From Caldithrix sp. (GTDB lineage: Bacteria > Zhuqueibacterota > Zhuqueibacteria > Thermofontimicrobiales > Sulfurfontimicrobiaceae), in contig DYKB01000009.1 of the NCBI GenBank assembly GCA_020722815.1, positions 59,558 through 123,557 on the forward strand: a stretch of DNA of 64,000 bases, in the 5' to 3' direction. Of the stretch, positions 1 through 8,561 are shown piece after piece. The first letter of the stretch is position 1. Each line of letters starts with the position of its first letter. Below the pieces are notes generated by a model. The model searched no databases, was not told the DNA's origin, and worked only from the letters and a program-made list of their open reading frames with translations. Both the position numbers and the translations under genes were made by a program.

Positions 1-377
1 AGTCCATATTCCCCGATATCGTCCAAACTTTCGTGAAAAAGGGTGCCCAATTTTTACTAGTCATTACCAATGACGCCTGGTTTGGTCGGACATCCATGCC
101 ATTTCAGCATAATCAATATGCCGTTTTCCGAGCCATAGAAAACCGGGTGAGCATTGCCAGATGTTCCAACGCGGGCATTTCCTCGTTTATCAATCCGTAT
201 GGACAAATGACAAAAGTCTCTACCCTGCTCAAACCAGAAGCATTAACTGAAAATCTGCCGATTCTCAAAGAAAAATCTTTTTATGCCCAATATGGGAATA
301 TATTTGCCAATATTTTGCTTTTTATCAGCTTCATATTACTTATCATGCTCCTTTTTATTCCCTTTCGAAAACGATAA
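1..377 (+). CDS. lnt: Apolipoprotein N-acyltransferase, C-terminal part
   Basis: The gene enters the window from the left; its frame is open from base 3. The visible part carries the nitrilase-fold signature NDAWFG followed by a QH pair and the ARCSNAGISS segment, as in Lnt. It ends in one hydrophobic helix (about 20 residues) and a basic tail, which fits the last membrane segment of Lnt. Lnt transfers the third acyl chain to lipoproteins at the periplasmic face of the inner membrane. The first visible residues (S-I-F-P-D) normally follow the nucleophile motif CYE, so the catalytic Cys probably lies just outside the window. A lipoprotein gene (2334) lies downstream, but no operon link can be shown. 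Confidence 0.88.
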   Translation, partial: SIFPDIVQTFVKKGAQFLLVITNDAWFGRTSMPFQHNQYAVFRAIENRVSIARCSNAGISSFINPYGQMTKVSTLLKPEALTENLPILKEKSFYAQYGNIFANILLFISFILLIMLLFIPFRKR

Positions 378-569
378 CATCTCATCTTAATTGCATTTTT
401 ATGATTTTCAGGTCTCTAATTTGTAATACTATTTCCCAAAAAATAAAAATTGATATAATTCAAGACAGGAACCTTTTGAGTCAATTCACGTCTAAGAATG
501 ATATGGATTCCTGAACACTTAATTAAATGATGCCCCGATCAGTAAACTTATTCAAACGAATGCAACATT

Positions 570-1589
570 ATGTCCAGAAAAATAGTCAAGTTTATCTGCT
601 TTTATTTAATCTTTCACGGTTTTTTACCTGATGAAATACCAGCATCACACTATGGAACCATCAGTCAGTCAAAATGTCGTTCGCTGGCAATGGGAGGTGC
701 ATTTTCGGCGGTTCAGGATAATCTTGCTGCCTTTCTATATAATCCAGCCGCTTTTTCACAATATACATCACCCCAAAAGCTGAAAATTTCATTTTATTTG
801 AATCCAGTGGCACCGATAGTGGCCGGTTACGACTATCAAAAAATGAAGGATGCGGAACAGGATCAACTCCTGAAGGAGATCCTGAAAACCGCAGCACTGG
901 GAATTAAAGGGATTAGCTTCTCGCTGAATGCGGTGGAGACTGGATTTGTTTTTCTGGAAGAACAAATCCCGCAAAGTTCTCAGGCCGATTTTTTTTCAAC
1001 CCAATCATTCTGGTCAAACTATTCGCATTCTTTCTTTTTTCGTCTCCGTTTAGCACCTCAGGTTGCAATCGGGGTGAATACAACCCTTTATCATCAGGAT
1101 CAAATACGTCAGAAAAAATTGCATTTCGGGAACAGCTATGGTATTTTTATTTCCCCCAATCCAAAAACTTCTGTTGGCGTTTATTATTTTGCATTGCCAG
1201 ATCAATTTTCAAATTATCGCGAAAAATTAGACCGGCTGGGACATGATACGGTCAATATTGGCGTGGCATATCATCCCGAAACCGCAACAACCATCGCGCT
1301 GGACGTCCGCAACATCACCCAGGAAGAGGCCACTCATGCCAGAGAAATTCATGTCGGCCTGGAGCGAAATTTTGGGAACTGGTTTTCACTCCGCAGTGGG
1401 TGGTTTCAAACAACTTCGAACATCCAATGTTATGCAGGCGGGATTGGTCTGTTGGCCGATAATCTTTTCAAAAAAGCCGATAATCAATTGCGGAATCCTT
1501 TTTATATAATAAATTATTCACTGGTTGTCGAACAATCCAAGCGTCAGCAGTTGAATTGGCATTTTTTCTCTTTCACCATCCGAATCTAA
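570..1589 (+). CDS. PorV/PorQ-like outer-membrane beta-barrel protein
   Basis: 339 residues with an N-terminal hydrophobic export signal (about 1-24). The mature start RSLAMGGAFSAVQDNLAAFLYNPAA is the hallmark of the FadL-fold PorV/PorQ/UPF0164 group, in which a conserved MGGA-A..D...-YNPA block begins the barrel. The rest shows alternating beta strands and ends in an aromatic/charged strand (FSFTIRI), typical of outer-membrane insertion. In FCB bacteria such proteins are type IX secretion shuttles or porin-like barrels; which one this is cannot be told from sequence alone. It heads a run of envelope genes (1646, 2334). No clear Shine-Dalgarno precedes the ATG. Confidence 0.7.
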   Translation: MSRKIVKFICFYLIFHGFLPDEIPASHYGTISQSKCRSLAMGGAFSAVQDNLAAFLYNPAAFSQYTSPQKLKISFYLNPVAPIVAGYDYQKMKDAEQDQLLKEILKTAALGIKGISFSLNAVETGFVFLEEQIPQSSQADFFSTQSFWSNYSHSFFFRLRLAPQVAIGVNTTLYHQDQIRQKKLHFGNSYGIFISPNPKTSVGVYYFALPDQFSNYREKLDRLGHDTVNIGVAYHPETATTIALDVRNITQEEATHAREIHVGLERNFGNWFSLRSGWFQTTSNIQCYAGGIGLLADNLFKKADNQLRNPFYIINYSLVVEQSKRQQLNWHFFSFTIRI

Positions 1590-1645
1590 GGAACTTTGCA
1601 TATTCAAGAGAGTAAGATAACTATAATTTTTAAGTCCTTAATTCT

Positions 1646-2308
1646 ATGAAAATCAAAATTTTTTTCTATTTTTTGATTGTTTATTTATATTTTTCAGGGA
1701 ACACCCTGGCCTCCTCAGTCCAAACCAATTTTGAGGTTTTAAGAAGCTTGAGTCGCCAAAAAATCGAACCCTGTCTAAAATACAATTTAACGAATCAAAA
1801 TCTTCCTGTTCAAATAATTAATCAAGATGCTACCGATTCTACAGGCTGGTTTTTCGAAGCAATTTTATTTGAAATTCTTCAGACACTAAAAATCGATTCG
1901 ATTCAAGTCGGTCATCGGGAACAATCCGATTCATTAAGCAGTCAATTATTTTCAGGCTATCAAATCGCTTATCGACAGATAGCTTTAAAAATAAATTATC
2001 AATCTCCAGATAAATGGACGTTTGGGGCACCCAAAACCATTATTCGTGAAGCAACGGTTAAACTTTATATTAAAATAGAATTAAAAACGCGACTCACAAC
2101 GCAGATTATCTGGAGTGATATTCTGGAAAATAATGCTATGGAAGAAATTCCTTCGCAGGAATTGAAAAATATCGAATATACCCATTTGGATTTTACATGT
2201 GCAGCCGTACCCAATGTCAGTATTTATCAACATATAATAGAACCAATGATCATTATCGGCGCAACCGGTTGGATGATCTATCTTTTTTATTCATTTAGAA
2301 GCCGATAA
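1646..2308 (+). CDS. Exported or membrane-anchored protein of unknown function
   Basis: 220 residues, not recognised. It has an N-terminal signal-like segment (about 4-22, ending in a plausible ALAS-type cleavage region), a polar central region rich in beta-forming residues, and a hydrophobic segment near the C-terminus (about 195-215) followed by RSR. This predicts a periplasmic domain tethered by a C-terminal helix. It sits 56 bp after the outer-membrane barrel gene and about 25 bp before the BamD-like lipoprotein, so co-transcription and an envelope role are likely. No Shine-Dalgarno is visible. Confidence 0.6.
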   Translation: MKIKIFFYFLIVYLYFSGNTLASSVQTNFEVLRSLSRQKIEPCLKYNLTNQNLPVQIINQDATDSTGWFFEAILFEILQTLKIDSIQVGHREQSDSLSSQLFSGYQIAYRQIALKINYQSPDKWTFGAPKTIIREATVKLYIKIELKTRLTTQIIWSDILENNAMEEIPSQELKNIEYTHLDFTCAAVPNVSIYQHIIEPMIIIGATGWMIYLFYSFRSR

Positions 2309-2333
2309 TTTTCGGATTATGAGGGAAAATTGC

Positions 2334-3362
2334 ATGCTCAACAGGTTTTGGTTTTTTATCGCGCTGGGTTTATTATTTTTTACAGCCTGTTTTAAAAATA
2401 GTTTTCAGAGTAGTCTGGCCCCGAAAGAACATTTTGACAGGGGAATGGAACAATTTAATAATCAGCAATATAAAAAAGCACAAAAGCATTTGGATGTTTA
2501 TATTCAATTACGTCAGGATTCTGTATTCACCCCCCAGGCGATTTATTATGTGGGTGAATCTTTCTATCATTTAAAAAAATATTCCGAAGCCCAACAGTAT
2601 TATAACCGACTCAAATGGAATTATCCAAACAATCCACTTGCCAGTGTCGCCAATGAAAAAATAAATATGTGCTATCAGGCGCAATTTCAGGAGGCCAAGC
2701 GGATGTTCGATAAGGAAGATTATCTGGATGCGCGTGATGCATTTAAGGTGATTATCCTCAGTAGTCGAGCAGGGGCCGTTATTGATTCGGCACGATTTTA
2801 TTATGCCGACTGCTATTATCACACCAAGGAGTATATCCTCGCCATTAGTGAATTTCAACGCCTGCGCCAGCTTTTCTCCGAAAGTCCCTTGGCAGACGAT
2901 GCGCAATTTAAGATTGCCATGTGTTATTATAAATTATCTCCTGGCTATGCCCTGGATCAGGAGTATACGCTTCAGGCAATCAAGGAATTTCAGTTGTTTT
3001 TGGAACTCTACCCAGATAGTGAATATCGTCAGGAAGGTGACGCCCGTTATCTGGATTTGCGAATGAAAATTGCGAAAAAGGAATATAAGACCGGTGATTT
3101 GTATCGGAAAATGGGCGAATTTGAAGCGGCTATTATCTCTTACCAAAAAGTCATGAATGAATACTATGATACCAGTTATGCGCCTGAAGCTCTTTATTGG
3201 CAGGGTGTGTGTTATAAAAACCTGAAGGATTGGTCAGCCGCGCGGGAGGCTTTCAGTAAATTCGTCGGTAATTCAAAATATTCACAACACAAATACCAAT
3301 CCCGTGCTCAGTCAGCCCTGGAAGCGATAAATAAAAAGTTGGAAGTAACACAATCCAATTAA
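2334..3362 (+). CDS. BamD-like TPR lipoprotein
   Basis: The ATG at 2334 is preferred over the in-frame ATG at 2319, because GAGGG lies 8 bp upstream of it and inside the longer frame. The product starts MLNRFWFF and has a lipobox (LFFTAC), so Cys is the acylated mature N-terminus. The rest is a chain of tetratricopeptide-like helical pairs (for example AQQYYNRLKWNYPNNPLA, AISEFQRLRQLFSESPLADDAQFKIAMCYY), the pattern of BamD/YfiO and YbgF/CpoB. BamD helps insert beta-barrels into the outer membrane. At about 342 residues it is longer than BamD (about 245), so it may be another TPR lipoprotein of that superfamily. Neighbouring barrel genes support an outer-membrane assembly role. Confidence 0.72.
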   Translation: MLNRFWFFIALGLLFFTACFKNSFQSSLAPKEHFDRGMEQFNNQQYKKAQKHLDVYIQLRQDSVFTPQAIYYVGESFYHLKKYSEAQQYYNRLKWNYPNNPLASVANEKINMCYQAQFQEAKRMFDKEDYLDARDAFKVIILSSRAGAVIDSARFYYADCYYHTKEYILAISEFQRLRQLFSESPLADDAQFKIAMCYYKLSPGYALDQEYTLQAIKEFQLFLELYPDSEYRQEGDARYLDLRMKIAKKEYKTGDLYRKMGEFEAAIISYQKVMNEYYDTSYAPEALYWQGVCYKNLKDWSAAREAFSKFVGNSKYSQHKYQSRAQSALEAINKKLEVTQSN

Positions 3363-3399
3363 CCACAACCAGTCTTTGATCAAATCAGGAGATACTTAC

Positions 3400-3990
3400 T
3401 TGAAATTAGGGCTTTATGGTGGTACTTTTGATCCGATACATACTGGCCATTTAATTCTCGCAGAAAGTGTACGTTCCCAATTGGCACTTGATAGAATTCT
3501 ATTCATTCCGGCTGCAATTCCCCCGCATAAAAAAGATTCGAAAATCACAGAATCGGCAATTCGATATGAAATGATTCAATTGGCAATTGCAAACAATCCT
3601 CATTTTGAAGTTTCACCAATCGATATTGATCGCAAGGGCGTTTCCTATACGGTTGATACCATTAAAATAATTCAAGAACAAATGCAGCTACAGCGCGAAG
3701 AGCTGTTTTTTATCATCGGTGCCGATAATATTCTGGGATTTCCTTCCTGGCACAAGCCCGCTGAAATTTTGGAACTATGTCAAATTGTCGTCTTGCCACG
3801 GCCTGAAATCGATTTAAAAAATATCCATCCGATGTTAAAAGATAAGATATTGGTCGTGAAAACCCCACTTATCGAAATTTCTTCTTCAGTGATTCGACAG
3901 TTAATTAAGCAGGATCGGTCGATCCGGTATCTCGTGCCAGAGCCCGTTTTTCATTATTTAAGAAGAAATCAGGTATATCAGCCAGAATGA
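3400..3990 (+). CDS. nadD: Nicotinate-nucleotide adenylyltransferase
   Basis: Adenylates nicotinate mononucleotide in NAD synthesis. The product begins MKLGLYGGTFDPIHTGHL, containing the nucleotidyltransferase GxFxPxHxGH motif, and ends with ISSSVIRQ, the ISSTxIR motif of NadD. A TTG start at 3400 is preferred: AGGAGA at 3387-3392 sits 7 bp upstream and the protein then starts right at the first beta strand. A longer TTG start at 3376 would add eight residues. Length (196 aa) is normal. It follows the lipoprotein gene by 37 bp. Confidence 0.93.
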   Translation: MKLGLYGGTFDPIHTGHLILAESVRSQLALDRILFIPAAIPPHKKDSKITESAIRYEMIQLAIANNPHFEVSPIDIDRKGVSYTVDTIKIIQEQMQLQREELFFIIGADNILGFPSWHKPAEILELCQIVVLPRPEIDLKNIHPMLKDKILVVKTPLIEISSSVIRQLIKQDRSIRYLVPEPVFHYLRRNQVYQPE

Positions 3991-4056
3991 TTGACCTTTT
4001 TGACTGATTAATTTAAAAAAATATAATTTTTTAGGTGCTTTTTTAATAAAAAAGCC

Positions 4057-4085
4057 TTGACATTTTCTCTTTAAAAATGTATTTT
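4057..4085 (+). promoter_or_regulatory. Candidate sigma-70-type promoter for the glycosyltransferase gene
   Basis: TTGACA at 4057-4062 and TATTTT at 4080-4085 are separated by 17 bp, in the 404 bp gap between nadD and the GT4 gene. It would leave a 5' leader of about 300 nt. Confidence 0.45.
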
Positions 4086-4103
4086 CAGGAGAAAATGAGA
4101 ATA

Positions 4104-4135
4104 GATTTACGAAAGATTTTTGATATACGTAAATC
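4104..4135. repeat. Perfect 8-bp inverted repeat in the GT4 leader
   Basis: GATTTACG (4104-4111) and CGTAAATC (4128-4135) are separated by 16 bp, about 20 bp downstream of the candidate promoter. It could be an operator or an RNA hairpin. The rest of the 3991-4394 gap is AT-rich and shows nothing else. Confidence 0.4.
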
Positions 4136-4394
4136 CTGTTTTTAAATATATAATGCTACCTGAAGGATAGGTTCAAAGCGATTTTACCCATTTAAGACAA
4201 TTTATCGGGTGATTTTCTGACTGAAAAATTATTGATCTGTCAGATGAATCTGCTAAGAAGCCGAAAAAAGGCGTTCCGATTACCCGAAGCTGATATTTTA
4301 TAAATATTTTAATAAATTTTTTTTAAAAACAGGAACATTCATTTCCTTTTGGCATTCAAGTGGTTTGATTACTCGAAAATAAACGACACATTAC

Positions 4395-5528
4395 ATGCAG
4401 CAATACAAAATATTAAAGGTCTGCACCAGTCGTTCCTGGGGTGGGATGGAAATGCACATGACTCGCACCTGCGATAAACTGCGCCAACGAGGTCATTTGA
4501 TCTTCCCAGTTTGTTTTTCAGGAAGCCCGATTTTCCATCAATTACAACGAATGGGTTTTGAACCGTTCACAATGAATTTAAATCACTACTTTCATCCCAT
4601 TCAAGTAATAAAATTAGCAAAATATATCAAAAAGAATGAAATTGAACTAATTCATGCCGATTATTCGCGCGACTTATGGACAATCGCCCCAGCGATGGCT
4701 TTTTCCCGAAAAATCCCGCTGGTACTCATCAAACATATCGGCACGATGCGACCCAAACGCGATTTTTTACATCGCTGGATTTATAAACAGGTTGACTTTA
4801 TTATTTCAATTTCAAAAGTAATTCAGGATAATGTTATTGCGACGCATCCGATTTCTCCAGAAAAAGTGGGCATTATATATCATGGTGTTGACTTTGAAAA
4901 ATTTAATTTTGACGCCGTTGTGCGGGAACAAACCCGGAAAATGCTGGGGATTGGGAATGAAGATATTTTAATCGGAATCGTTGGGCGTTTGCAAAGGGCA
5001 AAAGGGCACTTCGAATTTCTGGAAATGGCAGCTGTATTATCCAAAACTCATCATAACGTTCGATTTATCATCATCGGTGAAGCCACCAGAGGTGAAGCGC
5101 TCGAAGCCGAACAAATAAAGCAAAAAATAAACGAATTAAATCTGCTCGATAGACTCATATTGACCGGTTATCGGGAAGATGTTCCGAATTTATTATCAGC
5201 TATGGATATTTTTGTTTTCCCGTCCTATGCTGAGGCCTTTGGACTGGTGCTAATCGAAGCCATGGCCATGAAATTACCTATCGTAACAGCAAACTGCGAT
5301 GGTGTGTTGGATATTGTTTTACAAAATAAAACTGGGGAACTTGTGCCCCCGAAAAACGTTTCCAGTTTAATTCAAACTGTTGAAAAACTGATTTTAGATC
5401 GGGAACTTCGTCAGTTTTATAGTGAGAATGGTTACAAACGTGTTTGCGATCACTTCTCGGAAGCAAGAATGTTGGATCAATTAGAAGGACTGTACCATAG
5501 ATTAATCCAGGACGCAGAAATAAATTAG
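4395..5528 (+). CDS. Family 4 (GT-B) glycosyltransferase
   Basis: 377 residues. The N-terminal half begins with KILKVCTSRSWGGMEMH, the GGME/GG(A/V)E donor-side glycine loop of GT4 enzymes. The C-terminal half has GRLQRAKGH and the EX7E motif in EAFGLVLIEAMAMKLPIV, which binds the nucleotide-sugar. It likely adds a sugar from a nucleotide donor to a lipid or saccharide acceptor on the cytoplasmic face of the membrane; the acceptor cannot be inferred. It is followed after 36 bp by the Crp/Fnr gene. Preceded by a long AT-rich leader with a possible promoter and inverted repeat. Confidence 0.88.
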   Translation: MQQYKILKVCTSRSWGGMEMHMTRTCDKLRQRGHLIFPVCFSGSPIFHQLQRMGFEPFTMNLNHYFHPIQVIKLAKYIKKNEIELIHADYSRDLWTIAPAMAFSRKIPLVLIKHIGTMRPKRDFLHRWIYKQVDFIISISKVIQDNVIATHPISPEKVGIIYHGVDFEKFNFDAVVREQTRKMLGIGNEDILIGIVGRLQRAKGHFEFLEMAAVLSKTHHNVRFIIIGEATRGEALEAEQIKQKINELNLLDRLILTGYREDVPNLLSAMDIFVFPSYAEAFGLVLIEAMAMKLPIVTANCDGVLDIVLQNKTGELVPPKNVSSLIQTVEKLILDRELRQFYSENGYKRVCDHFSEARMLDQLEGLYHRLIQDAEIN

Positions 5529-5564
5529 GGGGAATAGCCGTCTTTTTTTTGGGAGGAGGGTACT

Positions 5565-6242
5565 ATGGAGCTACAATTACTAAAAAAAGTTCCGATATTT
5601 ACCGCATTGAAAGAGAATCAACTCACTCATATTGTTAAATACTGTATTACCAAAAAATATGCGAAAGATCAGCTTATTCTGGTAGAAGAGGAAGCGGGAA
5701 AAACGCTTTTTATCATCTATAAAGGACGCGTAAAAGTGACCAGAACCAGCGATGACGGGCGTGAGGTGATACTTTCGATTTTAGAGAGTGGTGATTTTTT
5801 TGGTGAAATGTCCATCCTGGATGGTAAAGCCCGATCTGCCAGTGTTACCGCACTGGAAGATTCGGAATTATTATTGCTACGAAGAGGGGACTTTTTACAA
5901 CTTTTGGAGGATTTTCCGCAGATTGCGATTGCGCTGCTAAAAGAATTAGCCAGCCGCCTGCGAAAAAGCGATTCACAGATTAAAAGTTTGTCATTACAGG
6001 ATGCATTGGGCAGGGTATCATCGACATTAATTTTATTAGCCGAAGAAATCGGTAAAATGAAGGATGAGGCGGTGTTAATTCCCAAAATTCCTTTGCAACA
6101 AGATCTGGCCAATATGGCTGGAACTTCCCGAGAAACCATCTCCAGAGTTTTTAAATCATTGGAGGAGGATGGTTATATCGTTCGACAGGGACGAAAATTA
6201 CGTATTCCAAATTATGAAAAATTTAAAATGATCTTTTCGTAA
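5565..6242 (+). CDS. Crp/Fnr-family transcriptional regulator
   Basis: 225 residues. The N-terminal cyclic-nucleotide-binding beta-roll (about 10-125) contains GEMSILDGKARSASVTA, which keeps the E..RS positions that contact the phosphate in cAMP-binding members. The C-terminal winged helix (about 150-222) has the recognition-helix motif AGTSRETISRVFKSLEEDG. No Fnr-type cysteine cluster is present, so a cyclic nucleotide or other small ligand is more likely than oxygen sensing by Fe-S. A very strong Shine-Dalgarno (GGGAGGAGGG) precedes the ATG. The next genes (6288, 6638) may be in the same transcript. Confidence 0.93.
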   Translation: MELQLLKKVPIFTALKENQLTHIVKYCITKKYAKDQLILVEEEAGKTLFIIYKGRVKVTRTSDDGREVILSILESGDFFGEMSILDGKARSASVTALEDSELLLLRRGDFLQLLEDFPQIAIALLKELASRLRKSDSQIKSLSLQDALGRVSSTLILLAEEIGKMKDEAVLIPKIPLQQDLANMAGTSRETISRVFKSLEEDGYIVRQGRKLRIPNYEKFKMIFS

Positions 6243-6287
6243 ACATTTTTAACTTTTTATAAACGCAAATTTTGGAGGTAACATATT

Positions 6288-6638
6288 ATGAAAAATGTTT
6301 CTTTTAACAATTCGGAATCATTGAATATCGAAAGATGGTTAGTAGAAGAATCTTTAGCGGATGCCGAACTGAAAAGCTTAGAGCAAATTCTAGATCAGGC
6401 TGATGAAGAAGACGAAGAATGGGAGGATGAAGATTGGGATGACGATCCATTGGAAGATGAAGACGAGGATGAAGAAGAAGAGGAGGAAGACGACGACGAG
6501 GATTGGGAAGATGAAGATTGGGAGGATGAATTAGATGATGAAGAATGGGAAGATGAAGATGACGATGACGAAGAAGAATGGGATGATGAAGATTGGGAAG
6601 ATGAGGATTGGGATGTTGATGATGATGAATGGAACTAA
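6288..6638 (+). CDS. Hyperacidic, Trp-rich small protein of unknown function
   Basis: 116 residues, preceded by a good Shine-Dalgarno (TTGGAGGTAAC). The first about 38 residues are ordinary and probably helical. From about residue 39 to the end the protein is almost only Asp, Glu and Trp, with about ten Trp in repeated EEWEDEDW-type units and no basic residues. No family is recognised. The reading frame is credible: it has a strong ribosome site, sits between two real genes with short spacing, and its stop overlaps the next start as TAATG (6636-6640). An extreme acidic tail could bind metal ions or basic proteins, or mimic nucleic acid; that is inference. Confidence 0.75.
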   Translation: MKNVSFNNSESLNIERWLVEESLADAELKSLEQILDQADEEDEEWEDEDWDDDPLEDEDEDEEEEEEDDDEDWEDEDWEDELDDEEWEDEDDDDEEEWDDEDWEDEDWDVDDDEWN

Positions 6639-7069
6639 TGAACTCAGAAATTAAACGTGAATATCCAGCAACTCCATTATTAGGAGTCGGTGTTGTCGTT
6701 AGAAAGGGAGAAGCCATCCTCCTGGTACAACGCGCGAAAGAACCCAAAAAAGGACTCTGGGCGCTTCCTGGCGGTATGGTCGATTTAGGGGAACCAATTC
6801 GTGCGGCAGCCATTCGTGAAGTAAAAGAAGAATGTTCAATTGACATTGAACTGGAAGATATCATCAGTGTCATTGATCTCATTGATAAAGACACCGATGG
6901 TAAAATAAAATATCATTTTGTTTTAATTGATTTTTTGGCAACGTATGTCGGTGGTGAATTACAGGCAGCTTCAGATGCCCTGAATGCCGCCTGGATCTCT
7001 CCGACAGATTTATCAAATTACAATATACCTGAACTCACCCAAAAAGTGATTAGCAAGGTAATATCATAA
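6638..7069 (+). CDS. Nudix hydrolase
   Basis: About 143 residues from the ATG at 6638 (overlapping the upstream stop); an in-frame ATG at 6629 adds three residues. The Nudix box is complete: GGMVDLGEPIRAAAIREVKEECSI matches Gx5Ex7REUxEExGU apart from the Gly near the end. The box binds Mg2+ and hydrolyses a nucleoside diphosphate linked to a moiety X. The fold resembles ADP-ribose/NADH pyrophosphatase or MutT-like enzymes; substrate is not decidable. The TAATG overlap implies translational coupling with the hyperacidic protein. Confidence 0.9.
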   Translation: MNSEIKREYPATPLLGVGVVVRKGEAILLVQRAKEPKKGLWALPGGMVDLGEPIRAAAIREVKEECSIDIELEDIISVIDLIDKDTDGKIKYHFVLIDFLATYVGGELQAASDALNAAWISPTDLSNYNIPELTQKVISKVIS

Positions 7070-7143
7070 TTTCAGAGATGAAAATCATCCAGGCTGTAAA
7101 CTTCTTTAAATTTATAAAATTAGTATTCTAAAAATATGAAATT

Positions 7144-7190
7144 GCAGGAATGAAAGGAATTAAATTCGGTTCATTCCTGCTCTCATTTTT
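7144..7190 (+). terminator. Rho-independent terminator after the Nudix gene
   Basis: GCAGGAATGAA (7144-7154) pairs perfectly with TTCATTCCTGC (7170-7180), followed by TCTCATTTTT. It closes the Crp-acidic protein-Nudix unit. The remainder of the 7070-7399 gap is AT-rich without other signals. Confidence 0.8.
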
Positions 7191-7399
7191 GATTCAAAAA
7201 TCTATTCGACTATTCTGAATGAGTTTACTCTTAAAAATGTAAATTAGGCTGGAAGAATACCTGATGTCGCTAATTTAACATTCAGGTGAACAAAGTAAAC
7301 TCAATAATTTATAATAAATATCTAAAAGATCGGATTTTTAAACTTCAGTTTCTCCAATCGATCTTGTGTAATATTAAAAGCAAAATAAGGGGTGTCGTT

Positions 7400-8446
7400 T
7401 TGGCGATTGACATAAAAGAATTAAGTGATATTGCAACCATTGAGCTGCATTTGATGACTACCGCCTATTATTTGGGTGAATATGCCGCCATTCAGCCTTT
7501 GGTGCAATCCGATTCACGATTGGCAACGGCCATCAAAAATCAGGATCTGAAAGGTGCTCAAAAAATGGCGGCCCGGTTAATACTGGATAAAGACTCCCGG
7601 GACGAAAACCAGCAAAGTGAATATGAAATTCTGTTTCAAAAGGTTAAGGAAGGTTTTGAAAATGTAATTCAAAACCGACCGCTACCACTTCCGGAAGCCT
7701 TTATTAATGACTTCATTGAAATGGCGTTAAAAAAAGAAAAATATTTAAGTGCCCATAATATTTTACAATCCATCGGTAAGCTGGAAAAGAAAGTTAATGA
7801 AACGATTCACTTTGCATTACAGCAATTGCAATCGAAAATTCTTGCTGATGCAGAAAAAAGTTTATCTGAGCCAGCAATAGAAATCATTGATCAGGCTGTC
7901 CAGAAAATTTATACGGCGCAACGGTTACTCAAACCATGGGGATTTCAATTTCAATATCGCGCTATCGATAAATTAACCCAAAAGGACGAGATCTTTCGAA
8001 AGTATGAAAAATATATTGAGCAAAGTTTACTTAAAGAAATACTCGATGTTATTTTGAGCTATTTGCTGGATGATACGACCATCGCCGAAAAAATATTGAA
8101 TATCATGAAAAGCAATAAAGCTCGAAAATATTTCATTAAGAAATTATGTATTATACAAATGGGAGGAGAAGCAAACTACCAAAAATTCATAAAACAATAT
8201 CTGGAAGGTATCGAGCAGATCAAAACCGCGAAAAATGCGCTGGATTATACCAAAACACAGCGTATCTTTTTGGGCCGAACCACTGGTAGCGACTCCCCAA
8301 TTCAATACTTTAAAGAAATCGGAACACGGTTTCCGATTGCTCCTCTTTTACTTAAAATAGAAAATTCTCCTTTTAATACCCCCTATTTTGCTCCCATCAT
8401 GCTAAACGATCAATCCTTATTGCACTTTTTAGAATTAGAAAAGTAG
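7400..8446 (+). CDS. Helical protein of unknown function
   Basis: About 348 residues if translation starts at TTG 7400, which has AAGGGG at 7387-7392 spaced by 7 bp. A GTG at 7286 would give 386 residues but has no ribosome site, and its added segment is low in complexity. The protein is soluble, strongly alpha-helical and rich in Lys, Glu and Ile, without a signal peptide or membrane segment. No family or motif is recognised. The C-terminal third (RIFLGRTTGSDSPI, then RFPIAPLLL) is less helical. It is a single gene between a terminator and the activase. Confidence 0.6.
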   Translation: MAIDIKELSDIATIELHLMTTAYYLGEYAAIQPLVQSDSRLATAIKNQDLKGAQKMAARLILDKDSRDENQQSEYEILFQKVKEGFENVIQNRPLPLPEAFINDFIEMALKKEKYLSAHNILQSIGKLEKKVNETIHFALQQLQSKILADAEKSLSEPAIEIIDQAVQKIYTAQRLLKPWGFQFQYRAIDKLTQKDEIFRKYEKYIEQSLLKEILDVILSYLLDDTTIAEKILNIMKSNKARKYFIKKLCIIQMGGEANYQKFIKQYLEGIEQIKTAKNALDYTKTQRIFLGRTTGSDSPIQYFKEIGTRFPIAPLLLKIENSPFNTPYFAPIMLNDQSLLHFLELEK

Positions 8447-8561
8447 AATTATGTTTCATTGACCTGGCATTTTACTTTTCCACAAGCTTGTATTTTATCA
8501 ATCTATATTTAATGCCTGATGGAGCAACTCGGAACCTAAAAATTCAGGAGTAGAGAGGAAT

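Noticed and set aside
4351..4380. Sigma-54 promoter before the glycosyltransferase
   Set aside because: TTGGCATTCAAGTGG lacks a -12 GC at the required distance.
6304..6894. Long minus-strand frame opposite the hyperacidic gene
   Set aside because: It is the complement of the GAA/GAT-rich repeat region, giving a His/Pro/Leu-rich product without a ribosome site. The plus-strand gene has good signals.
7286..7399. Extended N-terminus of the unknown helical protein
   Set aside because: GTG at 7286 has no Shine-Dalgarno, while TTG at 7400 has AAGGGG at proper spacing.
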